Shown: positions 11,759 to 21,883 of the stretch, one piece after another | How positions within the stretch are numbered: the stretch's first letter is position 1 | How the letters are laid out: each line of letters begins with the position of its first letter | DNA from: Taiwanofungus camphoratus | Lineage: Eukaryota > Basidiomycota > Agaricomycetes > Polyporales > Taiwanofungaceae | Direction of reading: 5' to 3' | Length of the DNA: 64,000 bases | Assembly (NCBI GenBank): GCA_003999685.1 | Contig: CP021222.1 | Span: forward strand, 1,612,001-1,676,000 | Position numbers and translations under genes: made by a program | Notes under the pieces: generated by a model | What the model was told of the DNA's origin: nothing | The model's input: the letters and a program-made list of their open reading frames with translations, nothing else | Databases searched by the model: none

Positions 11759-13772
11759 ATGGCCAGTCGACGCCCTTCAGCTTTGGGCTCGTCCATGTCG
11801 ATGTCGCCACCCTCAGTGGCCAACCGACGCCCTTCTGTCCTGGACTCGCCCTCGTCTAGGCGTCAGTCGGGGTTGGGCTCCCGACGCCCCTCGATCGACC
11901 CGTCCAGGCTGATTCCTATGGACAAGTTCAGTGTTCTCTCCACTTAAGTTTCTGAACTATATGACCACTTCGCCTCAACGATCTGCGGGGACGTGGGCTC
12001 GAGAAGATCGCGGCTCATCGCTCTTCCGGATCTGCGCATTTGCCGTGCACCAGTAACGATATAACGGGTATATATGCTGACCACTAGGGTCTCTCCTGAT
12101 TCTTTACAGGGCGTCTCACATCGGCGGTTCCAATGACTTTAATGTCGTGTTCGTCGGGGCAGGCAATATCATGTTTGGTACGCTCTTGCATACTCCTAAC
12201 ATGATCGTCCTCTAATCAGCATATAATTTACTGAACAGGGTCGGACGAGGGTCCTTGGAATCACTCTTTCCGCTTTGAGCAGTTAGTCCTCTCCATCTAA
12301 TGTCTAAATTTCTTCGTTGAACTCAGACGCCAGCAAACTCGGCCCGCGTCTCAAAGTGGTCGCGCTGATCGACCCAGCGGTTGAGCGCGCGTCGATGGTG
12401 CTGCAGAAGAAGTGCGAGACGTTCGTGCGCTCCGCGTATGAGAACACGCGCGTGTTCAAGACGCTCGAGGACTTTGTCAAGAATATGTCGCACAAGGACA
12501 CGCCGCGCGCGGTCATCGTCGGCTCGCCGCCCATGTTCCGCGGCACGACGCAGTCCGGACGCGATATCGAGTCCCAGATTCTGCGCTACTTCCCCGGCGT
12601 TGCGATGTTCATCGAGAAGCCTGCAGCGACGGGCCCCTCGAGCGAGATCGAGGAGGCATTCAAAGTCGCCAAGTTTATCGACGATAGCAACACGATTTGC
12701 TCGGTCGGGTGCGTTGCGTGACCCGCATATAGCCACCTTCTGAAGCTATGTTATTAATCTTACCACGGCAGATACATGCTGCGCTACTTGAAGGCCGTGC
12801 AGATGATGAAGCAGATTATCAACGAGAACGACCTCACGGTCATGGCTACTGTTGCACGTTATGCCTGCGCCTACGAGGCCATCGCCAAGCCAGATTGGTG
12901 GGACAAGTCCAGGAGGTCCGCTCTGCCCCCTTATTATAGCAATCCATTTATTGACACAGTTGCCACTCTACAGCGCGGGCCCCATCATCGAGCAAGGCAC
13001 GCACTTCTGCGATCTCTCCCGCTACTTCGGAGGTGAAGTCGACATGAGCAGCGTCTCCGCGCACTCGCTCGAGTGGGATGAGAATGCGGGGCACCTCTCG
13101 AAGATGGTCGTTGACGAGACTGCGATCCTGCCCGAGAACAGGGTCCCGCGTGTCACAGCTGCGACCTGGTAAGGACCTCGCGACGATGGGTTGACCGAGC
13201 TGATCGTGAATGCGTGGACAGGAAGTATGACAGCGGTGCTGTGGGCAGCTTCACCCACCTCGTGGCGCTGCAGGGGCACGACTACAGCTGCGAGCTGGAA
13301 GTCTACGCAGATGGGTACCAGCTGAAGTGAGCGTCCTGGCTCCGGTTAAATGTGTCGACTTTCTCACTTGCATGCACACAGGCTGGTGAATCCCTACGTC
13401 CAGCCCGTCCTCTACGTCCGCAGGCCAGGTAACGACCATGAAGAATCGTACAGGTTCCCTGATGACGATCCGTTCTTCTCTGAGGCGAGTGTCAATCGCT
13501 GCGGTTCAGTTCTGGAGCGTGAATGACCTGCCAACTTATCCCGCAGATTTCTGTCTTGATTGACAATATTGAGGACATTGAGGAAGACCCTGAGACCGCG
13601 CAGATTCTCAGCTCGTTCGAAGGTGAATACTACATGTTAATGAAGGCAACAAGGAGACCCACTTTTCGTGTCCGCTTTTCTTACAGATGCATGCAAGACC
13701 TACCAGCTAACATGGGCTATCCGCGAAGCCAGCGAGCGCAACCGCAAGATCAAGAAGGAAGCTGCAGTCTAA
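11759..13772 (+). CDS. Gfo/Idh/MocA-family NAD(P)-dependent oxidoreductase
   Basis: Ten exons (11759..11925, 12110..12177, 12239..12281, 12334..12708, 12772..12915, 12974..13168, 13222..13326, 13382..13484, 13547..13622, 13687..13772) give 453 aa. A Ser/Arg/Pro-rich leader with repeated RRPS motifs, possibly phosphorylated, precedes a Rossmann fold (FNVVFVGAGNIMFG). The family's EKP motif (MFIEKPAATGPSS) carries the catalytic lysine, and GTHFCDLSRYFGGEVD carries the His/Asp pair of the C-terminal domain. Sugar or inositol type substrates are usual in the family; the substrate here is unknown. Exon 8 ends with a GC donor (tgag/gcgagt at 13485), the model that best keeps FFSEISVLID. A TATA box lies upstream. 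Soluble, no targeting signal. Confidence 0.85.
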
Positions 13773-14184
13773 AATAAGAAGGTATCGTGGAACTAGATGT
13801 AAGACAACGGACGAACTCGTAGATCGCCGTTACTGGCAATTTCTTTGTTACCTTTGTATCCTGTAGCAACACGAAAATTGATCAACAACAACAGAAAGGA
13901 CAATTTGTGATCTATTTAGGCTTCTAGCTCAGGTTGGCATCAAGACACAACTTGTGGGGCTCATAAGCTGTCGGAGGCGACGGCTTGCGGTCCATGGTCC
14001 ATGGATACTCGGTACATGATGACGAATTGTCGACGATGCACAAAGTTCTCGCGCCAAGCTCGAGTTGGTGAGTCTGACTTCTTGTCCACTCGTCCTGGAA
14101 TCTCTCCAGATTGACTCTAGTGACAATAACCTGCTTTTCGTAGCATGCTGAAAAAGTTACAACGACCATCTACAGTAACGAGAT
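13773..14184. other. Intergenic, convergent 3' regions
   Basis: The stops of the oxidoreductase (+) and the DUF6533 gene (-) face each other across 412 bp. Nothing beyond presumptive 3' UTRs was seen. Confidence 0.5.
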
Positions 14185-15830
14185 CTAGTCGAAAATGCTG
14201 TCACATTCGTCGCTCTCAGTGTCGGGAGGGCCCCTCTCCCGATCGCTCTGGCGACTGTGTTTGAATCCCAACGACAGCGTACGAAGCTCATAAGCCGACT
14301 GGACTTGCGACGGTCGCGTCCAATGAGGAGAGCCTTGCAAGTTCGGATCACGCAGGTTAAGCATCAGTCGAGATGTCAAGGTACTCGCCATGCTGCGGGT
14401 AGGTCATTTTTGAGTATCATGCACTAGGAATTGGGAATACTGACACATTTGTTATCGTAGTGGCCATACCTTTAGCGGGTGGCTATGGGGTTGCAAATGA
14501 GGATGCTGTTCTGCTGCTCAGTATGACAACAGACAACACCTACAAATGCAAGCTGAAGAGCATCAGTATATGGACGGGATGGGTAAATGATGAGATGCGT
14601 ACAACGTATGTGAGGATGTTGGTAACGTTGAGGACCACTAAAATTCCGAAGTAGAGAGTACCTGTGATGTTATGATTGACCAACAGATCGAAGTATACGT
14701 TGAAAGAAAGGCACGACTCCTCACCATCACGAATCATGACTTGAAACAGAGTCCCTTTCCAAACACGTCCGACCCAGATAGCCTTCATGAAAGTCAACAG
14801 GAATACGGCCACATCAAAGAACAACATAGCGCCCCAGGCGATCGCAAGATCTAGAGTATGGGTAAGTAATTTTCTGTTTAGGTTCTGCCGCGGCAGGAAG
14901 ACTCACGATGCCCTCTGATACGGGTCAATCATCACTCTCCAGCAAATATGAATAACTAGATGATCACTCACTCTTGCACTGATATGGAAACATCACAAGT
15001 AGGCATCGGGACACGCTTTGTCGCTGTGCTTTTCAACCCTGTGGCGATGGTCCACTGTCGAGAAAGCATCGTCGTTGAGGTGCGTCAGAATGTCACATGA
15101 GGGAATCACTTGCAATGCTGACAGTGCCTCCCACCAAGCAAATTGACACAAGAAGTACAAGTACCCATTTGGCACGCTGATACAAAGCGTACGTTCGCAC
15201 AATTAGGAGAGCTACATCGAGTCAGTCGGATCTAACTTCCTTGTGACCGCTCATCAATAGAACAAGCGTACCGGCCACAACGCCCTGTGTAACAGCCGCA
15301 AAATATTGGTGGTACGACTGTAAGTGTCGGCAACTACGTAAATCATCAGCATTCACTGTTGTCGAAAACATACGGCTCGATTCTCACTGCTGTCACACAA
15401 TAGAGTAATGAACGCCCGTGCAGTCAATGTCACGAAAGATCAGCTCACAATTTCCGGAAAGTTGCCGAAATACTCCAAGATAACCGGTATCTGGCCGAGT
15501 AAGGACAGGTAACGGTTCATCAAGAACAACACAGACACTACAGAGAGCCTGCGTGGTTTCCAGAATCGCTCGAGCTCCATGGGTAGAGTCAAGATGTAGT
15601 CATAATACAGAATAGCTGCGTGTAATTGCGCCGTCAATTAGTCAACCAGGCACAGGAGACAGCGGAGAACATGCAGAATGAAACCAAGGAACTGTAACGG
15701 ATTGCTTGCACTCCGTTGAGTCTGCGTCGAGCCACGTCAATATGCCAAACTAGAACGATGGATATCTGCTTAAACTTACATTGTTGTCACAGTGTGGTCA
15801 TAGGCTTGGGAAGAACCCATGGCCAAGTCT
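14185..15830 (-). CDS. DUF6533-domain integral membrane protein (copy 1), exon borders approximate
   Basis: Basidiomycete DUF6533 proteins are multi-span membrane proteins of unknown function that occur in expanded tandem families. Family blocks are seen in order on the minus strand: ILYYDYILTLPMELERFW and LFLMNRYLSLLGQIPVILEY (15630-15445), CRHLQSYHQYFAAV (about 15330), IVRTYALYQRAKWVLVLL (about 15190-15130), TIATGLKSTATK (about 15040), AMLFFDVAVFLLTFMK and VMIRDG (14830-14720), and SRLMLNLRDPNLQGS ending at TAG 14185. A first exon near 15820 (MGSSQAYDHTVTT) is plausible. At least two junctions, before AILYYDY and before TIATG, do not splice in frame with simple GT-AG sites, so a pseudogene is possible. 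Confidence 0.6.
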
Positions 15831-16559
15831 TCTCTTCACTGGCATACAGTGCACAGAGAACGATCAGAATTCCACTCTGAAAGTGTGCATCAGTCAAGAG
15901 GATGGGTGACCGGGAAAGCCTTGTGCGAGCGAAAGCGAGACAATAAATAACAGACACTCCCCTGGCTTCATTACATCCACATGCGATGGCAAGTTCGATC
16001 AGTAAAATCTAGTAAAGGATGTCGTTCTAGCTGGTACCTGGTATTGCGTCTAGCGTGCCTAGATCTTCCAAAAAGAAATTTATCGCGCTGAGATAAAAGG
16101 CATATCATGTGTCTCAGAGTCGTCTCTTGTATTCCGACACTGGCAGAATGAATGTCTCAACTGACAATGGCAACGGTTGAGACCTGTTGCTAGGACAAAC
16201 CGAGTCCCTCCGTATGTATTTACGGCGAAAGCATCTTCAACTTTGTCAGCTAGATCTTCAACCAATTGTCTACAAAATACCTCCGGCGGGTCCTCCGTCG
16301 ATTCGTGAGAAATTTGGACAGCGTTCATGCGTGAAGCGGCACCCGTGTCTGGGACTGTGTAGACTTGTGGCAAATCCTAACAGGGAAATTCCGCTTTATT
16401 TCGTCCATCCCAACAACGACGGACATCTCATGGAACGGTTCATGGTGAAGCTTCCATATTTAACTCGGGTACATCATCACGTTCCTCGCCTGATCCCTTC
16501 AGGCAGTCTTTCACTTAAGTTGTTCTGGTTGGTCATTCATGAACGTTATCGTGCATGAC
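15831..16559. other. Intergenic between tandem DUF6533 copies
   Basis: Contains the upstream region of DUF6533 copy 1. Open frames at 16187-16558 (+) and 16080-16373 (-) have no family resemblance. No other feature was seen. Confidence 0.4.
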
Positions 16560-16856
16560 TGAGGTCGATCTCTAAATTCCATTTGTGACAGTGTGGTCAT
16601 TTGAAGCGACCCTCGTAGATTTGGATTGCGCAGGTTAAGCATCAGGCGTGATACCAGAGTGTTAGATGCTGTTTGCGATCATATATCCCACGATGAGTGT
16701 GCTCGAAGTGCCGAACAGAGATGCCACTGACGTGTTTGTCAAAGTTGTGCTCGTCTGCGACGTTGATGATGATGAAATCAGCATTTATATACCGCAACAA
16801 GCAAACTAGTGCTAAGACGCGGTGTTTCCCGGTAGGTACAAATAGTAGGCATTAGA
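16560..16856 (-). pseudogene. DUF6533 copy 2, 3' fragment
   Basis: On the minus strand this encodes the typical end of a DUF6533 protein (SRLMLNLRNPNLRGSLQ at about 16660-16600), closely matching copy 1 (SRLMLNLRDPNLQGS), preceded by a TSVASLFGTSS-like segment. The upstream exons are absent here; matching 5' exons of a DUF6533 gene appear at 51.7-52.0 kb in the same orientation. The gene is therefore split by the retroelement nest. Confidence 0.7.
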
Positions 16857-17698
16857 ATGCGCCACTGTTCTATACTACGCCAGAAACATTCTAAGAGGGC
16901 GACGAGTTTGGTTATGGGGGGATATAGTAGATGCATGGGTGGGGGTTTTGGCTCTGTTGGGTATGTGGTTCTTGTTAGGTACCGGAATAAAATAGGGCTA
17001 CCACAGTTGTTTTCGTCGCATATATGGTCTGAACTGGCATATTATCCTGTGTGAGATCAGGAAAGTTGCTTGCATAAGGGGGTACAATGGAGAAGTTTGC
17101 GGTTGGGGTTGGTCTTCTTCCAGGGGCGCAAGTCGGTATTGTTCCCCTGGTGCACGGGTGTGTGTCGGTTGTGTTATGGGGAGTTGTTGGGGACGGTGTG
17201 TTGCCGTGCAGCGAGCACCGTGTTCTGGCTGTTCTATCGTTCATCTTCTTCTTCACCCTCTGTTTCTTCGACGTCGCTCTGTCTTGCTCCTTCCTCCTTG
17301 TCCTCATGCCTCTGTTCCCCTTCCCCTTTTCTCTCGCCACTCTTCGTCATTGCTCCGCTTGCCTTGATGAACCGTCCTAGTGCTCCAATCCCTTCTTGCG
17401 TGCCGAGGATGATTGGTAGTTCGATGGTTTCGCTAGTTTTCCGTAGTATGTGTCTGTACCTTTTGTATCTAGGGCAGTGTTGTAATATATGTTGTCTGGT
17501 CTGTCGTTTGGCTCCGCAAGGGCATTCAACTGTTTCAGACGGTACAAATTGATCATAGTACTCGCCTAGGAACCCATGGCCTGTGCGGCATTGCACTAGT
17601 CTTCCATATACCTCTCTCGGGAGTGTTGTGAACGGCTTTCAGGGGTGCATCTGTGGTTGGAGATGGTTTGTGGTGGCGTATCTGCCTGAAGGTGTGGT
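16857..17698 (-). mobile_element. LINE segment 5: C-terminal zinc finger and 3' region
   Basis: The minus strand encodes the post-RNase H region of a fungal Tad1/I-like LINE: LPREVYGRLVQCRTGHGFL, then a CX2C zinc motif in ECPCGAKRQTRQHILQHCP (about 17530-17480), then an acidic Glu-rich tail. An in-frame stop upstream of LPREV shows decay. The 3' terminus cannot be set exactly because no poly-A tail was recognised; 16857 is approximate. Confidence 0.7.
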
Positions 17699-17702
17699 GC
17701 AT

Positions 17703-18500
17703 TGATGCGCACTGAAACACTCCAACCCCAACTGGGTACGACCTAGGGAAGCTGGAAGGCTATAGAACTAGTTAGTGTGGAGGGGAGAGTCAGCAGCAAA
17801 GGGTTCCCGATCTCAAATGGGTCGAGAGACGTCTACGAAGGTCTTCGACGACCTTCTATGTGTGTCGCGACTGCTCAACGTAGCTTCAATGCGCTACTAT
17901 GCTGTACTATACTAAGGAGAGGCTTAAACGTGAGAACTTAGCTGATACGCAGCCCTTCGAAATACTGTAGAAGGCGGACTTGGGTTAGAGAGAGATGCTA
18001 GCACAACCCTTCAATGTGGCTCGAAGGTGGACGTAAGACTGAATGCAACTCTTCGACAGATGTCGAAGATGGACGAGACGCAACCCTTCAAGATACTGTA
18101 GAAGGCAGATAGTAGACGCAACTCTTCGAACATAATCGAAGACGGAAGGATGCAGTAGAATGCAGTAGATGACTGAATCGAAGGTGCTCTTCTTGAGCTC
18201 TGCAGGATGGGGGAAAACTTCTCTGTTGTTCCGAGACACCATACATCGCGTTTATACTACTGTACTATAATGTAAGGCGCATCGGGAGTGGCATAGTATG
18301 AGTGGCATCCTAACTACTTGCGTACTACGAACTACGGAGTGGCATGAAATATACTAAGACAAGACCTGGGGCCGTAGCGTTATCGAGTACATTGAGTGGC
18401 GCGTCGTAGCAGATTGAGTGATATTGAAGTGGCGTGTCCAGTCACGTGCAAGGACATTGAGTGGCAACTACATGTGGCGTATTGTGCGTAGAGGGAACAG
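17703..18500 (+). repeat. LTR of a second Gypsy-like family (family B), 3' end missing
   Basis: About 800 bp homologous, in opposite orientation, to the complete solo LTR at 45655-46585. It starts TGATGCGCACTGAAACACTCC and carries short repeats such as caacccttc and ctgtagaaggc. It stops abruptly at 18500, where the family A LTR begins. The last about 183 bp, including the TATCA end present in the intact copy, are missing and do not reappear after the inserted element. Confidence 0.75.
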
Positions 18501-20108
18501 TGATGAGTCCCGTAGCCTCCTGGGCCCCGAATCGCGATTATTAGGAGCTTTCTAATCCCCCAACCGACCACTCTAAGACTCTCCTACAGCCTACGACAGG
18601 AGGGATAGGTCCCTATAATATTCCTAACGCCCCCTCTCCTTCCTAAACCCTCCTAACACCCTACGAAGTCTTGCAAAGTCACACGAGGTGCTACGAGATT
18701 TCGAATGCTAGACGCGAAGTCCCTAACTCCTGCTAAGTCCACTATCGGACACTGCCGGCCCTCCCATACTGTTCCATTGGATCTAGGTCCTATCTACTAC
18801 GTCACTCATCCCGGGCTTAGCTAAGAAGTCTTAGCTAAGTCTCTCCTAGCTCTTGTGATTGCAGCTACCTCCGATAGGCTCTGAAACGGTCCAAAGTTCC
18901 GGAAGTTGGACTTAGGAAGCCTTGTGCACCCCCATGGGTCTCGATCCTATGCCATAAGGTCATCCTAGGGCGTACCCATATGACCCTCCACCCAGTTAGG
19001 ACACCTCCTACCCCGATTAGGCCAAGTCCCGCTGCTAAGAACTTCGTGCGCTCTTAGCCCACTAAGATAGGTGATCACGGCGCATGGCTGCTCTCGGATA
19101 GTCATCCCGCCCTCGTGAATGAAGTTGGTCACCTTTCTACCGTTCGTAGTTCCCCTGTTTCAGTTCCTAATTAGTTCCTATCCCCCTCGTGTTCACTTCA
19201 GAGTCCATGCATTTTAGTACACATTTTGGACTCGTAAGGATCACTTCACGCAAGATTAGTTCACCTCACGCTCCCCTATTTAGTCAGAGGTAGTTTACTA
19301 TGTACGAGAGAGACCCCTCCGTGCACGCTTCTCTTTTTGGAATACCAGTTCCCCTGTAGCTCTGATCTCAGGAAAGCGCCGCAAGTACAACCTTAGGAAC
19401 GGTCCTAAGGTCCCTAAGTCTCCACCCCAGCTTCGTTTCAGTACCTTTGAACTACGTCTACACTCGCGATATATCTACAAACCACGTCTACGCTTCCCGA
19501 ACTACGCACTACGATCTACGAAAGTCGCCGTGACCTCGCACCCTTCAGCACCTCTTATAGCACCTATCCGGTGGGCCTCCGCCTTAGTTATACCCTTAGG
19601 CTCACGTTGCGTCATCCCTACGTCCTACGAATAGCCCTACGACTCTCCCATAGCCTTAGTTACAGGCTATAGTACATCTCCCTACGCCCTCGAACTCTCC
19701 AACCTCTCCTACAGGTCTCCTACGCTAGCCAAACCTCGTCCACCTCGCTCTAACAAACCTCTAAACCTTACGCCCTTTAGCTAACTCTAGCTAAAAGGAC
19801 TTCACAGCATCTACGAAGTCAGCTCGCACGATTTAGCTAAAACTTCGAAGGACTTCGCAAAACTTCGAAGAACTTCGCGTACTTCGGAGGGCCTCGCAAG
19901 GCCTTAGGGATAGTATAGCACTTAGGAACAAGATCCTGTTGTGCAGGACCCTTGACCCCTTACTCCCCTACTTACAAAAACAAGACATACAGGTTTCCCG
20001 GTATCATACAGGTTGTAGCTCCTACCCTCACACCCTCACAGTTATCACACTACCCCCAGCCACGTTGCGGAGCACTCCCTAGGTACCAGGGTCCCCTAGG
20101 TCGTATCA
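18501..20108 (+). repeat. 5' LTR of left Gypsy copy (1608 bp, shortened and mosaic)
   Basis: TGATGAGTCCCGTAGCC to CGTATCA. It is about 89 bp shorter than the 3' LTR because of a deletion near 19700. From 18501 to about 19310 it follows the inner (3') LTR; from about 19320 on it follows the outer LTR of the right copy, so it is a recombinant. It contains five ACTTCG units at 10-bp steps (19842-19887) and the start codon of the gag-protease ORF (19952). Confidence 0.85.
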
Positions 20109-21883
20109 CCGTGCCCGTGGGGGGCTCATCGCTAAAGATAGAGGATCTACAGACGTTCGCAGAGATCCTCACGAAGTCCGTAACCAGTGCGCTAGCTCCT
20201 GTTCTTGCGAACCAGCGACCCCCTCGATTGGACAGCTCGCGCGGCGAGCACACTCATGTGGAAGGCCAGTACTGTCACTATTGCGGGGACTTGGACTGCT
20301 GCACTAGGTGTTGCAAGCACATTGAGCAAGACATCAAGGATGGCAAGTGCAAGCGCAACCCAGATGGAAAGATAGTGCTGCCAAATGGAAATTTCGTACC
20401 CAGAACGATCCCAGGACGTACGATTCGCGATAGGCTTTACGAATATCATCGACGAAATGGCACGAATTCCTCCCCACAGCTCCTATTCGAAATCGACAAT
20501 CGCCTAAGTGTGCCCGCATTCTCACTATCCGCCAAGGATCATATAGCCGCTTTAGAACACGAGATTTACCAACTTCGGAGACGTCGCGAAGTCTTCGATG
20601 GTGTGGAAGTACCCCAGCACAGAAGGCAGGGTGCTCCTAACGCGCAGTCTGATCCTAGAAACCCACCCATAGCCAACGCACCTCCGATAGGACGCGCTCA
20701 GCATCCAGTAGTGGATCCCCCCGCTAACCAAGATGCCCCAGTAGCAGAGGCACAGAACCAGACCCCTCCTACCATTCTGAGGCGATCCAATTATCCTTCT
20801 AATTCAGCGCCGTCGCCTCCGAAGCCTGCGAATGCGTCTGATCCACACACGAACTCATCGGAGCATGCCTCGTCTACACCTAACGTACCAGCCCAACCAG
20901 CATCACAGGCAGCCATTCCACCGCCCACTCCATCAGTACATCCTTTCGCTAGTGCCCGAGATGCTACTTATGCACCTCCGAATCTTCGAAATTTCGCAGC
21001 AGCTCTGAAGCCTACAGCAGACAAGGGCAAGGACGTGGCCTATAAGACGATCACACCGGTTCATCAGGAGAAACTTACAGAGGAAATATTTGCGCGATCT
21101 ATGAGAACACCAGTGGTTACACTAACGCCCGAGGAGCTACTATCTATATCCCCGGATGTTCGTGCGCGATATCGCGAGGCTATCACCCCTAAACGTGTGC
21201 CTATGGATCCTAAGGCTACTCATATGGCTCAAATTACGGAACTCTCAGATGATCTCGCTTCTAAAACGACGCTAGCAACCTCCGAACTATCGTGCCACGG
21301 TGAACCCCTTGTCCCTGGTTCGACCATCATTCCAGACCCCTACGAAATGTACTTACGACATGTACCCGGAAAGGAAGAACCCTCCGAAATCATAGTAGCC
21401 CGCGACTCGAATTCTATCCGTTCTATCGAAGCCCTAATCGACAACAAAGAGCGAATCGAATGCATCGTGGACCCTGGGTCACAAGTGGTTGCGATGTCAG
21501 AGCAAGTCTGTCATGCCTTAGGGCTAATCTACGACCCTTCTGTGCAGCTAAATATGCAGTCTGCTAATGGCAGTATTGACCGTTCCTTAGGACTGGTTCG
21601 AAATGTCTCGTTCCAAGTAGGCGACATTGTGTTGTACCTACAGATGCACGTCATATGCAATCCCTCCTACGATATTCTTCTAGGCCGTCCCTTCGATGTG
21701 GTAACCGAGAGTGTGGTTAAGAACTTCGGAAACGAGGAGCAGACCATCACGATCGTATGCCCGAACACGAGCGAAGTCGCGACAATCCCTACGATGCCTC
21801 GAGGACGTCAAAAGTTCTTACCAGCCCATCATCATAGTTGCCCCCACGCAAACTCTTCAAATCATTTGCGATTGGGTTTTTAG
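19952..21883 (+). CDS. Gag-protease polyprotein of left Gypsy copy
   Basis: 643 aa. The first about 52 codons lie inside the 5' LTR. Beyond it comes SLKIEDLQTFAEILTKSV, then a Cys-rich knuckle region (CHYCGDLDCCTRCC), a long Pro/Ala/Ser linker, and a retropepsin-like protease (ECIVDPGSQVVAMSEQVCHA, later YDILLGRPFDV). The active site reads DPG, as in many Agaricomycete Gypsy elements, rather than D-S/T-G. The capsid domain that normally precedes the knuckle is not seen. The ORF ends TAG 21881-21883, directly after the heptamer GGGTTTT. It differs from the right copy by one residue (Leu against Pro at 21005-21007). Confidence 0.85.
   Translation: MTPYSPTYKNKTYRFPGIIQVVAPTLTPSQLSHYPQPRCGALPRYQGPLGRITVPVGGSSLKIEDLQTFAEILTKSVTSALAPVLANQRPPRLDSSRGEHTHVEGQYCHYCGDLDCCTRCCKHIEQDIKDGKCKRNPDGKIVLPNGNFVPRTIPGRTIRDRLYEYHRRNGTNSSPQLLFEIDNRLSVPAFSLSAKDHIAALEHEIYQLRRRREVFDGVEVPQHRRQGAPNAQSDPRNPPIANAPPIGRAQHPVVDPPANQDAPVAEAQNQTPPTILRRSNYPSNSAPSPPKPANASDPHTNSSEHASSTPNVPAQPASQAAIPPPTPSVHPFASARDATYAPPNLRNFAAALKPTADKGKDVAYKTITPVHQEKLTEEIFARSMRTPVVTLTPEELLSISPDVRARYREAITPKRVPMDPKATHMAQITELSDDLASKTTLATSELSCHGEPLVPGSTIIPDPYEMYLRHVPGKEEPSEIIVARDSNSIRSIEALIDNKERIECIVDPGSQVVAMSEQVCHALGLIYDPSVQLNMQSANGSIDRSLGLVRNVSFQVGDIVLYLQMHVICNPSYDILLGRPFDVVTESVVKNFGNEEQTITIVCPNTSEVATIPTMPRGRQKFLPAHHHSCPHANSSNHLRLGF
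21874..21880 (+). promoter_or_regulatory. Putative -1 ribosomal frameshift heptamer
   Basis: G GGT TTT lies in the gag frame immediately before the TAG stop and matches the X XXY YYZ slippery pattern. After a -1 slip the next codons read TTA GAT TTC, which is the pol frame. Any downstream stimulatory structure was not evaluated. The same heptamer sits at 38410-38416 (-) in the right copy. Confidence 0.7.

Noticed and set aside
12323-12736. 137-aa and 120-aa Arg-rich open frames overlapping the oxidoreductase
   Set aside because: Shadows of a GC-rich exon; the plus-strand frame with Rossmann and EKP motifs is the real gene.
16187-16558. 123-aa plus-strand ORF between the DUF6533 copies
   Set aside because: No recognisable domain, unusual composition and no splice structure; probably chance.
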